Assembly: GCA_945910005.1 (NCBI GenBank)
Contig: OX246741.1
Coordinates: forward strand, 37,442,276-37,506,275
Direction: 5' to 3'
DNA from: Isoperla grammatica
Taxonomy: Eukaryota > Arthropoda > Insecta > Plecoptera > Perlodidae
DNA: 64,000 nt
Part shown: in pieces, positions 44,746 to 58,309 of the stretch
Layout of the letters: every line of letters begins with the position of its first letter
How positions within the stretch are numbered: the first letter of the stretch is position 1
The notes under the pieces: model-generated
Told to the model about the DNA's origin: nothing
What the model saw: the letters and a program-made list of their open reading frames with translations, nothing else
Database searches by the model: none
Program-made: the position numbers and the translations under genes

Positions 44746-47008
44746 AGGGGAGCTTTTATGTTGCTGGCTCTCCGTCTATTACTGATCCAACTAGACTTCG
44801 GAACGTAATTGATCGATACAAGGGAATTCCGCAACCTGACCGTGAAACCTTTCACTTTCACACGTCTGCCCGGACGATGTCATTAAAGCTGCCCAAAGCA
44901 TTAAATCTAAAGCAAAGGGACCAGATAATATTTCAATTACACTCATTCTAAATGCATATCTATAATTTTACCGTCACTCATGCATATTTTTAATGTTTCA
45001 CTTCAGGACCGGTGTTTTTCCAAACAAGTGGAAGATGGCACATGTTAAACCTATTCCAAAAAATATCCAAACCTGCCACTTGCAGTGACTTCAGACCCAT
45101 TAGCCTCCTATGTGTACTAGGTAAAATTCTTGAAAAACTAGTACATGGCCAACTTCAAGCTTACCTATCTACACATATGTTCTCAGCCCTCTTCAATCTG
45201 CTTCCGGAAGGGACATAACACAACTACAGCACTCATTAAAGTAACTGATGATATCCGCTTTGCAATGGATAGAAAAGAAGTGACACTATTAACCTTGTTT
45301 GACTTTAGCAAAGCCTTTGATTGTGTGCAACACGAGTTGCTCCTTACTAAGCTTTCTAATTATTGGTGTATCGGATTTGGCAACTCACTGGTTCTCTTCT
45401 TATTTGTCTAATCCGCGGTCAACAAGGTAGTCTATGATAACATTTGCTTCTTCTTGGATCACAATATCTATCGGAGTTCCTCAAGGATCAGTTTTAGGTC
45501 CTTTGATGTTTTCAATATATATAAACGACATATCTGCCTGTTTCAAACATTCTGAGCACCATATGTATGCTGATGACCTACAAATGTACATTCATTTTCT
45601 GTCTAAGGATATAGTACACGCTATTAACTGCACGACAGCGACATATGTAACTTGCTCACTTATGCAAATGACCACAACTTGACACTTAATGTAGCAAAAA
45701 CTCAACTGGTATTAATTGGATATAAAAAATTGCTGAGTAACATAGACAAGTCGCTTCTCCCACCAATCACAATAACAACATTGCCATACCGTACCAGCAA
45801 TCAGTGAACAACCTAGGCCTTTTAGTTGATGAAACACTCTCATGGACTTCCTCATATAAATAATCTAACAAAGAAAGTTATCTCAAGTATGCACCAACTC
45901 AAACGAAATTGCCCATTCCTTCCTCTCTCAGTTCGCAAAGGTTGTAATTCAGGCTCTCATATTTCCCATCATTGACTACGCAAGTCTACAATGATTTGAC
46001 AGAGACGCTCAACATTAAGCTGCAGAGAGTACAAAACGCATGCATTAGATTTATTTCCGACGTCAGACGTGACGAACATATTACGTCATATTATGTCAAG
46101 CTAAAATGGCTTAAACTCGTTGATAGGCGCACTCTGTCGATTGTAGTATTAGTATCCAAAATAATGAAGTCCCAATGCCCTCCGTACCTCTTTCAATCTT
46201 TTATTCGCATGGGAACTGTCCATAATCGCACAAATAGACACACATCAAATACAGTTCAAATACCAAAACACCGTACAGTAAAATGCAACAAATCATTCAC
46301 AATTACAGCTAGCCGCCTTTGGAACAGATATCTTCTGCAAACAATATTCTAAAACGTCGCTCTCCACGCTCAGAAGTAGCATCCACAACCGTCTCCTTTC
46401 CACATATAATTAAAAATATGATCAGTTTCAAAAGATGATCTAAAACTGTTTAGATTTGTATATTAATTTATTAAATATATCTGAATTCGCGCAAATAGGT
46501 ACTAAGCATTGACATATTACAGTTAATAATTCCAGTCATAAATATTTGCATTATAACTACATAGTTTCATATACACCTGAGTAATGGCATAGTATATACT
46601 TTAGTTACTAATTAGAGTTAGTATTAAATTTAGACTAGAATAATACTATTATTAGAATTATATATTAGAATAAGCATAGTATTAAAAGTACAATTTGCAA
46701 TAGAATTTTAGCTTGTGAACTCGTTTTTTTTTTCGCTTCTTCTTTCTTTTGTTCAAATAGAATTAGTGATGCCTTCTGCATAACATCTGTAAGATAAAAT
46801 ATGTATACAAAGTGTATTTTATACTAGTTAATAATGGTATTATTGCCAATTCAATATGTATTATCTCACATCATATATTTCATGTCATATGTTTATGGTA
46901 TCTAGTAAAATATCTGTAATGAAGAGGTTGGCTACACTCAAAGGGGCTTAATAGCCCTACGTAGCACGCCTTTAAGCCAATAAATATCAAATATCAAATA
47001 TCAAATAT

Positions 47009-47012
<4 letters not shown>
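44746..47012 (+). pseudogene. CR1/L2-like non-LTR RT, heavily decayed, with 3' tail
   Basis: Plus-strand fragments in order: FHFHTSAR and KSKAKGPDNIS (start of RT), RTGVFPNKWKMAHVKPIPK, KVTDDIRFAMDRKEVTLL, FDFSKAFDCVQHELL (first catalytic Asp), SIGVPQGSVLGPLMFSIYI, HHMYADDLQMYIHF (YADD at about 45566-45577), then the C-terminal KLQRVQNACIRFISDVRR. At least five frame breaks and several stops. It is closely related to the element at 47065-50663. The 3' UTR ends with a short hairpin (46943-46958) and an (ATATCAA)n tail that passes into a TC microsatellite. Endonuclease is absent, so it is 5'-truncated. Confidence 0.88.
46943..46958 (+). other. 3' terminal hairpin of non-LTR element
   Basis: GGGCT-TAAT-AGCCC, about 55 bp before the (ATATCAA)n tail. 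It occupies the same relative place as the hairpins at 57178-57194 and 58056-58074. Confidence 0.65.

Positions 47013-47064
<52 letters not shown>
47013..47064. repeat. (TC)n microsatellite between two non-LTR elements
   Basis: About 52 bp of pure TC, starting directly after one element's tail and ending where the next element begins. Confidence 0.97.
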
Positions 47065-47067
<3 letters not shown>

Positions 47068-47158
47068 CATTCACCCCTCAACTGGAAGCATACTAAAGAA
47101 ACGCCTAGCCGGACATCCAAGTTCTCTGCAGGTAATTCACATAAACGCGTCGTCCCTC

Positions 47159-47971
47159 ATGTCCCACTGCCTCGACCTTCAGACCATTGTAGAGGAAAGT
47201 AAGCCGCACGTGCTACTCATTAGCGAGTCGTGGTTAAAACCATCCCTCAACTCTGCACTGGTGAAACTAGATGGGTATCGGCTCATCAGCAACGACCGCA
47301 CTAGGCGCCGCGGTGGGGGTGTCTGTGCTTACATCCGTGACGACATAAAGAGTAAACTTTTAAGTAAATCGCCAAGCGAATATTGTTCCCGACCTGAGTA
47401 CATGATATTTGAAATCAAAATTACAAACCAGTCAGTACTCATGGCAGTAGTATACCGTCCCCCCAAAATCGGATTTTTAACAGACTTTGAAACCTCTCTC
47501 GTACAATTCATCCCCCATTACGAGCATGTTATTGTCATGGGAGACTTTAATACTAACTTATTATCTAAAAGTCACACGGATACTAAGCAACTAATTACTA
47601 TTTTTGAATCATGCAATTTAACTGTGTTACCTCTAGAACCAACTCATCATACTTCCACCTCGCATACCTTGATTGACCTCATGATGGTATCAAACCGTGA
47701 CAGAGTCCTCAATCACGGACAACTCTCTGTACCGGGCATATCTGCACACGACTTAATTTATTTACAATATTCCATCCGTGCACCCAAGCAAAAGCCAAAA
47801 CTAATATCAAGACGAGCAATAAAACATATTAATATTGAACAATTTAAAACAGACTCCGTTTCTTTACCTTGGGACATGTTAGTAAAACTACCCACTATCG
47901 ATGAAAAGTTGTGTTTTTTCAACTCTATGATACTAAAATTATATGATAAGCACGCCCCCTTAACCCTTTGA
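47159..47971 (+). pseudogene. Non-LTR endonuclease domain (EEP fold)
   Basis: An open frame of about 270 codons. Motifs in order: HVLLISESWLKPS (catalytic Glu), SNDRTRRRGGGVCAYI, MAVVYRPPK, IVMGDFNTNL (the GDFN box), LPLEPTHHTSTSHTLIDLMM (the H..S..D box) and ISAHDLIYL (SxHDxI/SDH box). These are the metal- and phosphate-binding residues of exonuclease/endonuclease/phosphatase nucleases that nick target DNA for target-primed reverse transcription. The frame ends inside the MITE at 47964, so its last few residues come from the insert. Downstream coding sequence resumes after 48475 in a different frame. Confidence 0.9.
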
Positions 47972-48471
47972 GGCCCACATTAATTCTTGATATCAAAAAA
48001 CATTTTAAACAGCACCAATAAGACTCTTGATTTTTTTCAAGATTTTTACATTTTTTTTCAAAATTATAGTATCATTTTTTTAAGGTTCGGGACATTTTTT
48101 TGAGTTTTAATTAATTCCCAAAATGTTTCATGAATTGATAGTTCTTGGACTTCCAACAATTAGGTAGCAGACTTTGAGTTATATGAAAAAAGAATTTGGA
48201 AAATCGCATGGAAATCAGCATTGTTATTAGGATCTGAATGTCCCGGAAAATTATCAAAAATGAGAAAATATTCATCCTTTTACACTTTCTATTTTTGAGT
48301 ATTGTCCATAACGTGTAAATGTTGTTCGATTTGTAGCCAGAAAAAAAATTTCAACACAATTTAAAAGCGTTTTTGTACCGTGATTCCAGGTGGCATCATT
48401 GGGCATGTGAGCTATGATCAAAATATTATGGTTAAGTACGATTCCAAATGGAATCGCTGGGCCTCAAAGGG
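47964..48471. mobile_element. 508-bp MITE with TTAA target duplication (piggyBac-like)
   Basis: TIRs CCCTTTGAGGCCCA and TGGGCCTCAAAGGG, flanked by TTAA at 47960-47963 and 48472-48475. A TTAA duplication is the signature of piggyBac-type (and some Kolobok-type) transposases. There is no coding capacity. It splits the non-LTR ORF between HAPL and the VVRVTKPPSPWLN linker; the two sides are one base out of frame even after the insert is discounted. Confidence 0.93.
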
Positions 48472-48475
48472 TTAA

Positions 48476-50456
48476 GTAGTTCGAGTCACCAAACCACCAT
48501 CACCGTGGCTGAACACTGAAATAAGAGACGCAATGGCCAGGAGGGACGCCGCGTTTAATAGATTCAAATCCAGCCGCGACATCGAACATGAAAATACATA
48601 CAAAAGCCTGCGAAATAAAACGAATCAAATGATTAGGACGGCAAAACGGCGACACACATATTATTCTTTGTTAGACCCCAAAATACCGATGAAAGTTACA
48701 TGGCAACGACTGTCACACTTAGGAATTGGTAAGCAGAAAGAGGATGACGCCCCCATCGAAATACCCCTTGACACTCTTAACACATACTTTACTACTCCAC
48801 CTACAAACATCGACCATACTCTAAAAGACGCAAATGTAGACTATAATAGACAGCTCTCGTACACCCACGCACGAACAATTTTTCTTTAAACATATAACAC
48901 CAAATATGACTTTAAACGCAATCAAACGATTAAAATCTAATGCTGAAGGTGTAGATACTATTCCAATAAAACGTATCCAATTTATGATTAATCTGTCACC
49001 AATTTTAATAGAACCCATTACATATCTTTTTAATTTCTCCCTTGCACATCAATCTTACCCGACTATCTGGAAACAAGCTCTTGTCCGTCCTTTACCCAAA
49101 AAAGGTAATCCTAGTATTGCCAGTGATTACCGACCAATCAGTATCTTGCCTTCGCTCTCTAAAGCACTCGAGCATATTGTTCATGCACAAATATCAGACT
49201 TTCTAACTAAACACAGTATACTAGACCAGTATCAATCAGGATTTAGATCTAATCACAGTACATGTACAGCCCTTATTAAAGTAACTGACGACATACGAAC
49301 AAAAATGGACTCTCGACAACTAACACTCTTGACTCTACTTGACTTCAGTAATGCTTTTGACTCGGTAGACATCGACATACTAATGACTAAACTAAAATCT
49401 ATAAACTTTTCACAATCTTCACTTAAATGGATGTATTCTTACCTCAGCGAAAGACAGCAATGCATAATCTCAGGTGACAACCGATCTAAATGGCTGCCGC
49501 TCCAGACTGGGGTGCCTCAAGGCAGCGTATTAGGGCCCTTATTGTTCTCTCTTTATATAAATGACATATCGAAGTCACTCAAATATTGTCACCATCATTT
49601 GTACGCAGATGACCTCCAAATTTACTTACACTCCTCTCCGGCTCTAATAAACCAAGCGATCGAAATGTTGAATAAGGATCTTGAATCATTAGCTCTCTGG
49701 GCAACCAAAAATTGCTTACTCATAAATCCTACAAAATCACAAACTATGATTGTGGGGTATCATAAACTGCTAGCTAAAGTAGACCATTCAACAATAAACA
49801 AGGTGACATTGAACGGCGTGACTATACCCTTCCAACGTCAAGTTAAAAACTTAGGACTTTTTATGACTGATGACATGACTTGGACAGAACATATAAAACA
49901 TGTATGCCAGAAAATTTATGCTTCTTTACACTCTTTAAACCGACTCAAAAACTTCCTCCCGACGAAACTAAAAACAATGCTCCTACAAAGTCTTGTAATG
50001 CCCCATTTTGACTATTGTGACGTTATATACAATGACATGACAGAATGTCTCTCTATCCGCCTGCAAAGGGCTCAAAATGCATGTGTTCGCTTCATTTCCG
50101 GTATTAAAAAATCTGACCATATTACTCCCGGGTTCAAAAATCTTGCTTGGATTCGTTTAAATGACCGTAGAAATCTACACGCTGTCTGTTACGTACATCG
50201 GATACTCTCGAAATCCTCACCTTCTTATCTAGCATCAAACTTTCAATACATTCACCCTAATCATACCTTTGACACAAGATCCAGATCTGGCACACAATTA
50301 ACATTCCCAACACACAGAACTAATTTACTTGACTACTCTTTCACTATACACGCGATTCGAACCTGGAATGCTCTCCCGACCAGCATCAGGGACGTCTGTC
50401 AACATTGTTACTACTCTTTCAAGAGTAAAACTTACAATTACTATTTACACCATTAA
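48476..50456 (+). pseudogene. Non-LTR reverse transcriptase and C-terminal domain
   Basis: Linker (RVTKPPSPWLN, MARRDAAFNRFKSSRD) then a frame change in a T run near 48870-48890, then 516 open codons from 48906: SNAEGVDTIPIKRI, WKQALVRPLPKKGN, YRPISILPSLSKALE, QYQSGFRSNHSTCTAL, LLDFSNAFDSVD (Asp), GVPQGSVLGPLLFSLYIND, HHLYADDLQIYLH (YADD at 49602-49613), then RAQNACVRFISG and TWNALPTSIRDV near the end. The RT domain itself is unbroken. It would make cDNA at the nicked target. The C-terminal sequence matches the fragment at 57386-57600. Confidence 0.92.
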
Positions 50457-50689
50457 AAATATCATCGACATTAAAGTAGCCCATTAGCCTAGACACTCTA
50501 GATTATTGAATACTGAATAATTTTATTTACCCTCGCGAAACCGTGTGAATGGGACGGATGAATGCGATATTTTTACATTATTTTATTTTAGTGTTTTGTT
50601 TTTAAGTTTTTTTCCACTTTCTGATATAATATCATTGATATAATTATTAAATATTAATCATATCCCAACAAACATTTTGGTGCCTTCCC

Positions 50690-51090
50690 GCACTTTTCCC
50701 GATGTCTTTTCCCGCACATTGCATATGCGGGTCCTGTAAGGGAAACCCGTACAGGACCCGCCTAGAAGTGTCCTACTGGCCGATGTCGGGTCCCGTACGG
50801 GTTGCACGCCATCTTCCCGCAATCTTCCCACTTGTATCCCGCAACCTTCCCGCACGGATTGCCCGCTATCTTCCCGCTAGTATCCCACAACTTTCCCGCA
50901 CACGCTGTCCGCTATCTTCCCGCTAGTATCCCACAACTTTCCCGCACAGGCTGCCCGCTAGTATCCCGCAGCTTTCCCACTAGTATTCCGCAACCTTCCC
51001 GCTCGGATTGCCCGCTATCTTCCCGCTAATATCCCGCAGCTTTCCCGCATGGGCTGCCCGCTATCTTCCCGGGGCCCGTCCCACGGCCGC
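50690..51090. repeat. GC-rich minisatellite, left subterminal array
   Basis: Repeats of about 45 bp built from 'ccgctatcttcccgctagta' and 'tcccgcaactttcccgcac', with 'cccgtacggg' palindromes at its start. Composition contrasts sharply with the AT-rich flanks. Confidence 0.85.
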
Positions 51091-51852
51091 CCCTCATCAG
51101 TGCATGACATTGAAACAAACTGAAAAGTAACACAGTTTTTAGTTTTCAGTTTAGTTTCTTATTTACCCCTTTCTCAAATAAGCGTTTTATGGTTATTATT
51201 AGTAGAGTAATTATATTTATCTGTGGTCGAGGTGTGATAGGAATGAACATAATGTGAACATTGGAATGAAACTTAATCTATTTATAGGTAAAGCCAATTA
51301 GCAACAAACTTCTATTTTATTAAATCCAGTAGTTTCTCTTTTAAAAAATGCAATTATAGAGTCTAGCCTAATACAGCAATTGATTCTAAAATTGGATTAA
51401 GTTCCTAGTGTTCTTATTGGACAAGGAAATTGGGTTTAAAAATAAAGAAACAAAAGCAATAATGTTTATATAAAGTGCAAGTGAATTTTATTACTAAAAT
51501 ACGTAATAATGTACAATTGTTATGTAATGCCTCTGATACTGTTACTGAATTATTGATTACTGTTACTTTGGAGAATCTGAAAATTATGTTATGTAGTAAA
51601 TGTGACATGTTCTTATTTTCCTACTTTGCCTTAACAAGGAAAACAAGATTGTTATCGAACCAGTATTAAGTTTAACACACCAAACTGGTATATTTATTAT
51701 ATTTTTTTTAGGTCCTCACAAACTGAAATAATAACAGTTCAATGCCCTGATACACTACCATAGATCACCACGACATGAGATCATGTTTTTGCAGCAGACA
51801 CTTTTTAATAAAATGTTCATAAAATAATGTAGATAGGCCTATAGCATAATAA

Positions 51853-51854
<2 letters not shown>

Positions 51855-51919
<65 letters not shown>
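51855..51919. repeat. (AT)n microsatellite
   Basis: About 65 bp of AT dinucleotide within the candidate 6-kb element. Its flanks 'agcataataacacta' and 'tatagtgctatgtg' are partly inverse, which extends the potential cruciform. Confidence 0.95.
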
Positions 51920-51926
<7 letters not shown>

Positions 51927-52571
51927 TATGTGATCGAGCTGATAGAGAATGTGTCTATATGTATGTATTCCCTAGTTATATACAAGCAATAAGGGGTAGC
52001 ATGTGTACCTACTCGTTTAAATAAGTTCAATACACACAGAGTGAGACATCATCACGGATCTACCTACCAACTATTCGAATTAGGAAAATGCTATTCATGA
52101 CACGTTTGTTATACATTACTACATCCACAAGATGCAAGTTGAGTTGTTAATCAAAAATGAGCAATTATGAACAAAAGCAAAGCAACATAAATATATTTAC
52201 ACGTTATTACTCCATGTTTTGCTCATTACTATTACACAATATTCAATACAGTATTACTAATACAATTTTGATACAATACAATTGATTAATTTAATAGAAT
52301 AATCAGTAGTAGGCTATCTATTTACACATAACCCTGAAGTATGGATGGGAAAGAACGATTTATTCCTTAACATTTAGGCTAACCCCTTAAACCAATCACG
52401 TTTAAACGGTTAACTGACATTTCTATTTTCATAATAAAATCCAAAATTAATAAATAGGCAACTGCATAACATTAAAAAAAAATCATAACGTTTTTAACGT
52501 CACGTATTCGATTGTTCTGCACTTGAGAATAATAATATAACGATACATATTTGAGGGCTGCGAGTGGGGGT

Positions 52572-52714
52572 TCAGCCTTTGTTGCCATCAACGACCCGCT
52601 TTTTTGCGCGTACCGTTCTTCCGCCATGACGATCCCTGGCATTTGCCAGCCACAATATTAAGATTTTTTCAATGTCATTGACTTGGGCAGTTTTGGAGTT
52701 GGCTCTCACAGCAA
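52572..52714 (-). CDS. Possible 3'-terminal exon, unknown protein
   Basis: On the minus strand an acceptor tttattttag precedes an open stretch of about 46 codons to a TGA at 52572-52574. It reads ANSKTAQVNDIEKILIL, WLANARDRHGGRTVRAKK, RVVDGNKG. Evidence for coding: a good acceptor, an amphipathic segment followed by a basic tail, and GC content above the flanks. Evidence against: it is short, no polyadenylation signal was recognised nearby, and no family match. It may be a captured host exon in a transposon. Confidence 0.22.
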
Positions 52715-55700
52715 CTAAAATAAAGTTAAAGATAAATTACAAAACTGTATCAAGTCACAGTCCAAGGCTTTAAATAATTTGGTGGTTTTGTAGACCCATT
52801 TGCTAAAACTAAAGGATTCACGTCAATACAATAAAAATAATAGAACATCAAAAAACGGCCTAGCTAGATTAGAGAACAATTATTTATTTTACCGTCAAAT
52901 GGCAATTAATAACCACAATGGAGGGCAAAGTGTCAATAACCACCACAAAAAGGTTTCATCTGAGGGCAGTGGACATATGGCTATAAGGTGCTTTTTATGT
53001 TAGGTGCTGCTGTTTATTTTACAAAATAAAATTATGTAATTCTGAAGAGACAAGCTGAAAAGCGCTAGTATGCACTAAGCAGGGCGTGCAAGCGTGAGAA
53101 ATATGATTAACACTTTTGGACAATTTGTTACAAAAATATAATAATTCATTGCTATTTTTATATTTTTATTATCGACCCACACCACCCACTCACAACGCTC
53201 TTCCTCCCCCCCCCCCCCCCCCCCCCAATATGGGTGAAGACCTAAATTGTAGTGTGTAGTAGACGGCCCGAACTGAAAGGGGGACGGGGGGGTCGGGGGG
53301 GTTTGGCCCCCGGAAAATGCATTTTTCAACGTCATTTTTGTGATAATCTGTGTGTTTTAGAGCAGTAGAATGAAAAAAATTGTCAGTTTGTTTTATAAAA
53401 GAATATCTCGTTTTGAATTGACTCTGTGAATATATTGTCTTATTTTTACTTTGTTATATGTGCTTAAACTTTGTCTACACATTTTATTTATTCGTAAAAA
53501 AAACAAAAACAAAAATCAGAACACTAGAGGTTCATTGCAAAGCTTATCGTAGGTATTAACATGGGCGCCGCAAGGGGAAGCAAAAGGGCATTTGCCCCCC
53601 TTGGATTTGAGGAATTTAAAATTTTAACTGACTATACGATGCGCGCCAGATGCGCCATTTCATATAAATTATGTAAATAAAAAATAAAATAACTAAATAA
53701 CAAATATTTTCTAGTTTATCCGTCCCGTCACGAAACTGTTATTTTAACGCGATCCGATGAAATTGTTATTTGTTGTGTATACATAAATGAAAGAACCACT
53801 GACTGACTGTTACGACCGGGGGCAATATGAGCACGCCACCCCCGGCCCCTGCACCACTCGTCATATGCTCACGGACTAGCCTCCTATCCTTTTATCTACA
53901 TTTCTTATGTTTTTTTTCTATACTTACATTGCATTATATATGCATTTTACTTTTTGTACCTATAGTCAATCACAGCCAGACGGGCCAGGCTCTCTAATGA
54001 TATTGTTCCTACGTGGTTATAATTGCTTTTCCCTGTGTTTTGTTCAACTTATATATAACAACTACGCAGGCATTCTATATTTGTGACTAGTCACAAGATA
54101 TTGGTCCTACGTTTTGATGATTTCCGTCATGTAGTATAATTTTTAATTTAATTTATACGAGCACATATTACCTGTTAGTACACACCAAAATGGAACATCG
54201 AACCCATTTCCTAATCAAACCAAATCCTTATTCAAACGGCGCGTTTGCAAAAGATTGAACTTAAGCGAATAGTTGTCGACTCTGGCTAGTTAAAATCCTG
54301 CCAGAAAAGATATATTTTGATAAGCAAAGTATGTGAGACGAAGCCACAGCCGTAACTATTTTTTATACTACTAAATTATGTTAGATCCCTGTCTAGTCTA
54401 CATCATCGTATTAATCAATCAATGCATATTTATTTTAGATTGTATGCTTCCTTGTATGTATGTATTTTTATTTACCTATAACTAAGGTTATATTAAAAAA
54501 GGAAAATATTGAAGCAAAATGTAATACAATTATTATTAGTCGTAAATAAAATTCGATGTACATTCGTCCAACCAAATTAGTAATTTCCGATCGAATAGCT
54601 CAACTTCGGTCTTCAGCCTGATGTTAAAGTGAACGAAACCGTGTTAGCAAAGCAACCCAAAAACACAACAGGATTTTGAAGATAACATTTGATAGCATCT
54701 TGAAAATATGAATACGAACTTAGAAGAAACCTACCTTAGTATTCTTGATTTTTATAATAATGAACTTGTCCATAACGAAGTTGAATCCTATTTTTCGTTT
54801 TAAAAACACAAGTCGTCAATATACCGTTGCCACTTGCCAGTCAGTTTTGTTCTTCTTTCCTTTCTTCCGACCACACACACTCACACACAAACACAGTCCA
54901 CGACACGGATCAATATTCAGTGGATTAAAAAAAAATCGCAATAAGATTATGATACTAATAAAGCCCTAACTTATTTTATTTTTTCACGAAAGAACATGAT
55001 AGCACACGTATAAGTAACGTCTAACACCCACGAAGTATAAACTTGTTGTGTAGTCCAGTCAGTGTTTTGGACTGTTTTGCTTACCACGGTGGGATTCCCA
55101 CCCCACTCCGCCCGAATCTTATCACCACTATAGCGAGCGGCACCGTATTACAAAGCTTAGTAGGACTTGTAGTATAGATAATGAATGAACACGTTGTAAT
55201 TTCTTATCGGTGGTGGTCGAATTAAGTACGGTTATCATCAGCTACATAAGCAATATCACAACACATAATAACAATACAAAGAGAGCCTTCTTCATAGTGC
55301 GGTATCCTTTGTCATTACAGTTTTCTTACAGTTTATAAGCACCAAAGATACTTTTTAAACTGAGCTTTTTAAATTAACAATATGAATGTGCGTACGATGC
55401 ATTGTAGGTTGTGCATACTGAAACTAGTCTCACTTTCTCGAATTGAATAGGACGTAAACAATACTTCCTTACAGTAGACGTATATTGAGAAGTTACTTTT
55501 TTACCTTATTTATTACCACTTCTATAATGTATATCATACTCATATTGTATAGATATGAGGTATAACAGTTGGCTATAATGTCAGGTGCATGATGTTGCTA
55601 AATTTGAAATTAAGCTTCAGCGACACATTTTTACAATAATACATGGAAACTTTGTAATCTTCAAATCGTTCATTGAATTCAATTAATTTGTTCGTTGTCT

Positions 55701-56329
55701 TATCTGTAAATGAAGAACCAATACAAATACAATAGATAGTTGCAGACGAGTGATTACCAGCTAGCCTATTTAAAATCCATTGATTCTATGTAACATCTGT
55801 CATTTTAAATATTTCTGGAAAACACTCAAAACAGGTATAAATCCCTCCCCCTATGCCGTTTTCATTACGAAACACAATTTTCACATAAACAGCATTATCA
55901 TAATAGTATTCATAGTTTCATACTTACCTTATCTAAGAACTTCATTTACCTCATCTTCTCAATTCGATCATCAGTAAGTTTTTGATTATCACTGTGACGT
56001 ATCGTACCATATCAAAACCATCGAAAGCCAAATCAGGAAAAAATAATAAACAATACATTTCTAGAAAGTATACTATCAACTACTAACCAGTAGTCCCCCT
56101 AACTACCAACAACTCCCATTTCTGTAACTACTTGGATTTATTAGAAATATAAAATGGGTTTTATTAATACATTTATTTACTTATTCATGGTTATGAAGGA
56201 CTTTAACTTGTGAATGGAATTTTGAATGTGGTATAGAGCGAATAAATACTCGAATAAATCATTGGTATCTATCGTCAATCAAAAGATAAAGATAAAGAAC
56301 AAAGAATTATATGGTTAACCCGGACGTAC

Positions 56330-56705
56330 GTAACAAAAACATCTTTTCCAAATCTTGCCCTTTCTTCGCGGGATCCTATGTGGGTTATCCCATGTTTTTC
56401 CCGTACACGGGACGTCCCTTACCCTTCCCTCGCGCTTCCAGTGTAGGGCGTCCCGTGACTTTCCCATACACGGGACGCCCCTTATCATTCCCAAGCGCTT
56501 CCCGTACGGGACGTCCCGTGACTTTCCCAGACAGGGACATCCCTTAACATTCCCTCGCGCTTCCCGTGAGGGATATCCCGTGAGTTTCCCAGATGCGGGA
56601 CGTCCCTAAGCCTTCCCTCGCAGGCCCTGACCGGCACATCCCAGATCTTCCCGTTTCCAGCAGTTAACCCGCACATCCCTTGACTTTCCCGCACGGGTCC
56701 CGCAG
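56330..56705. repeat. GC-rich palindromic minisatellite, right subterminal array
   Basis: Irregular repeats of 'acacgggacgtccctta' and 'gtgactttcccatac' type, including the perfect palindrome ACGGGACGTCCCGT near 56512. Like the left array in composition but different in unit. Confidence 0.85.
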
Positions 56706-56721
56706 TATCATGTTTGTTGGG

Positions 56722-58110
<1,389 letters not shown>

Positions 58111-58309
58111 GTCTATCTATCTATCTCTCTCTCACACACCCTTACACACACACACACACACTCCCTCTCTCACACGTAGAGACACACAGGCAGGCACACA
58201 TATACACACACACATATACACAAGTAGACGCACGCAGGTAACTGCTACACACACATTACATAATGGTAGAAACATGACAATAATGTAACAGCAACAGTAC
58301 CCTCAGCAC
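58111..58309. repeat. Simple-sequence region, TC then CA-rich
   Basis: Short TC run, then 'cacacaca' and 'atacacacac' clusters to about 58250, then AT-rich sequence. No gene. Confidence 0.85.

Larger units (their letters stand above)
47065..50663 (+). mobile_element. CR1/L2-like non-LTR element, EN and RT, interrupted
   Basis: It starts directly after a TC microsatellite. It contains an apurinic/apyrimidinic-type endonuclease (47159-47963), a 508-bp MITE (47964-48471), the linker (48476-48895) and a long RT frame (48906-50456). Its 3' UTR seems to be cut at 50663/50664 by the CCCAACAAACA-terminus element and to resume at 56722, ending in a hairpin tail near 57235. It is among the less decayed elements here, but it still needs several frame changes. 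Confidence 0.82.
51091..56310. other. AT-rich interior of candidate element, mostly without recognisable content
   Basis: This 5.2-kb stretch holds the AT microsatellite, a C homopolymer near 53207-53226, a G-rich block near 53278-53310 and a possible terminal exon on the minus strand (52572-52714). Short open frames (for example 52800-53003, 55780-55977) have low-complexity AT-rich composition and no recognisable motif. Confidence 0.5.
50664..56721. mobile_element. Candidate 6058-bp element with CCCAACAAACA termini and GC-rich subterminal arrays
   Basis: The left end reads CCCAACAAACAT (50664); the right end reads ATGTTTGTTGGG (to 56721), an exact inverse. ATAT flanks both sides (50660-50663 and 56722-56725) and could be a 4-bp duplication. 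Just inside each end is a GC-rich block of 'ttcccgca / cccgtacggg / gggacgtccc' type (50690-51090 and 56330-56705) in an otherwise AT-rich body. No transposase-like frame is seen between. The same terminal motif with a different internal array occurs at 62911. It could instead be two shorter elements, each showing one end only; the unpaired, correctly oriented ends favour one. Confidence 0.55.
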
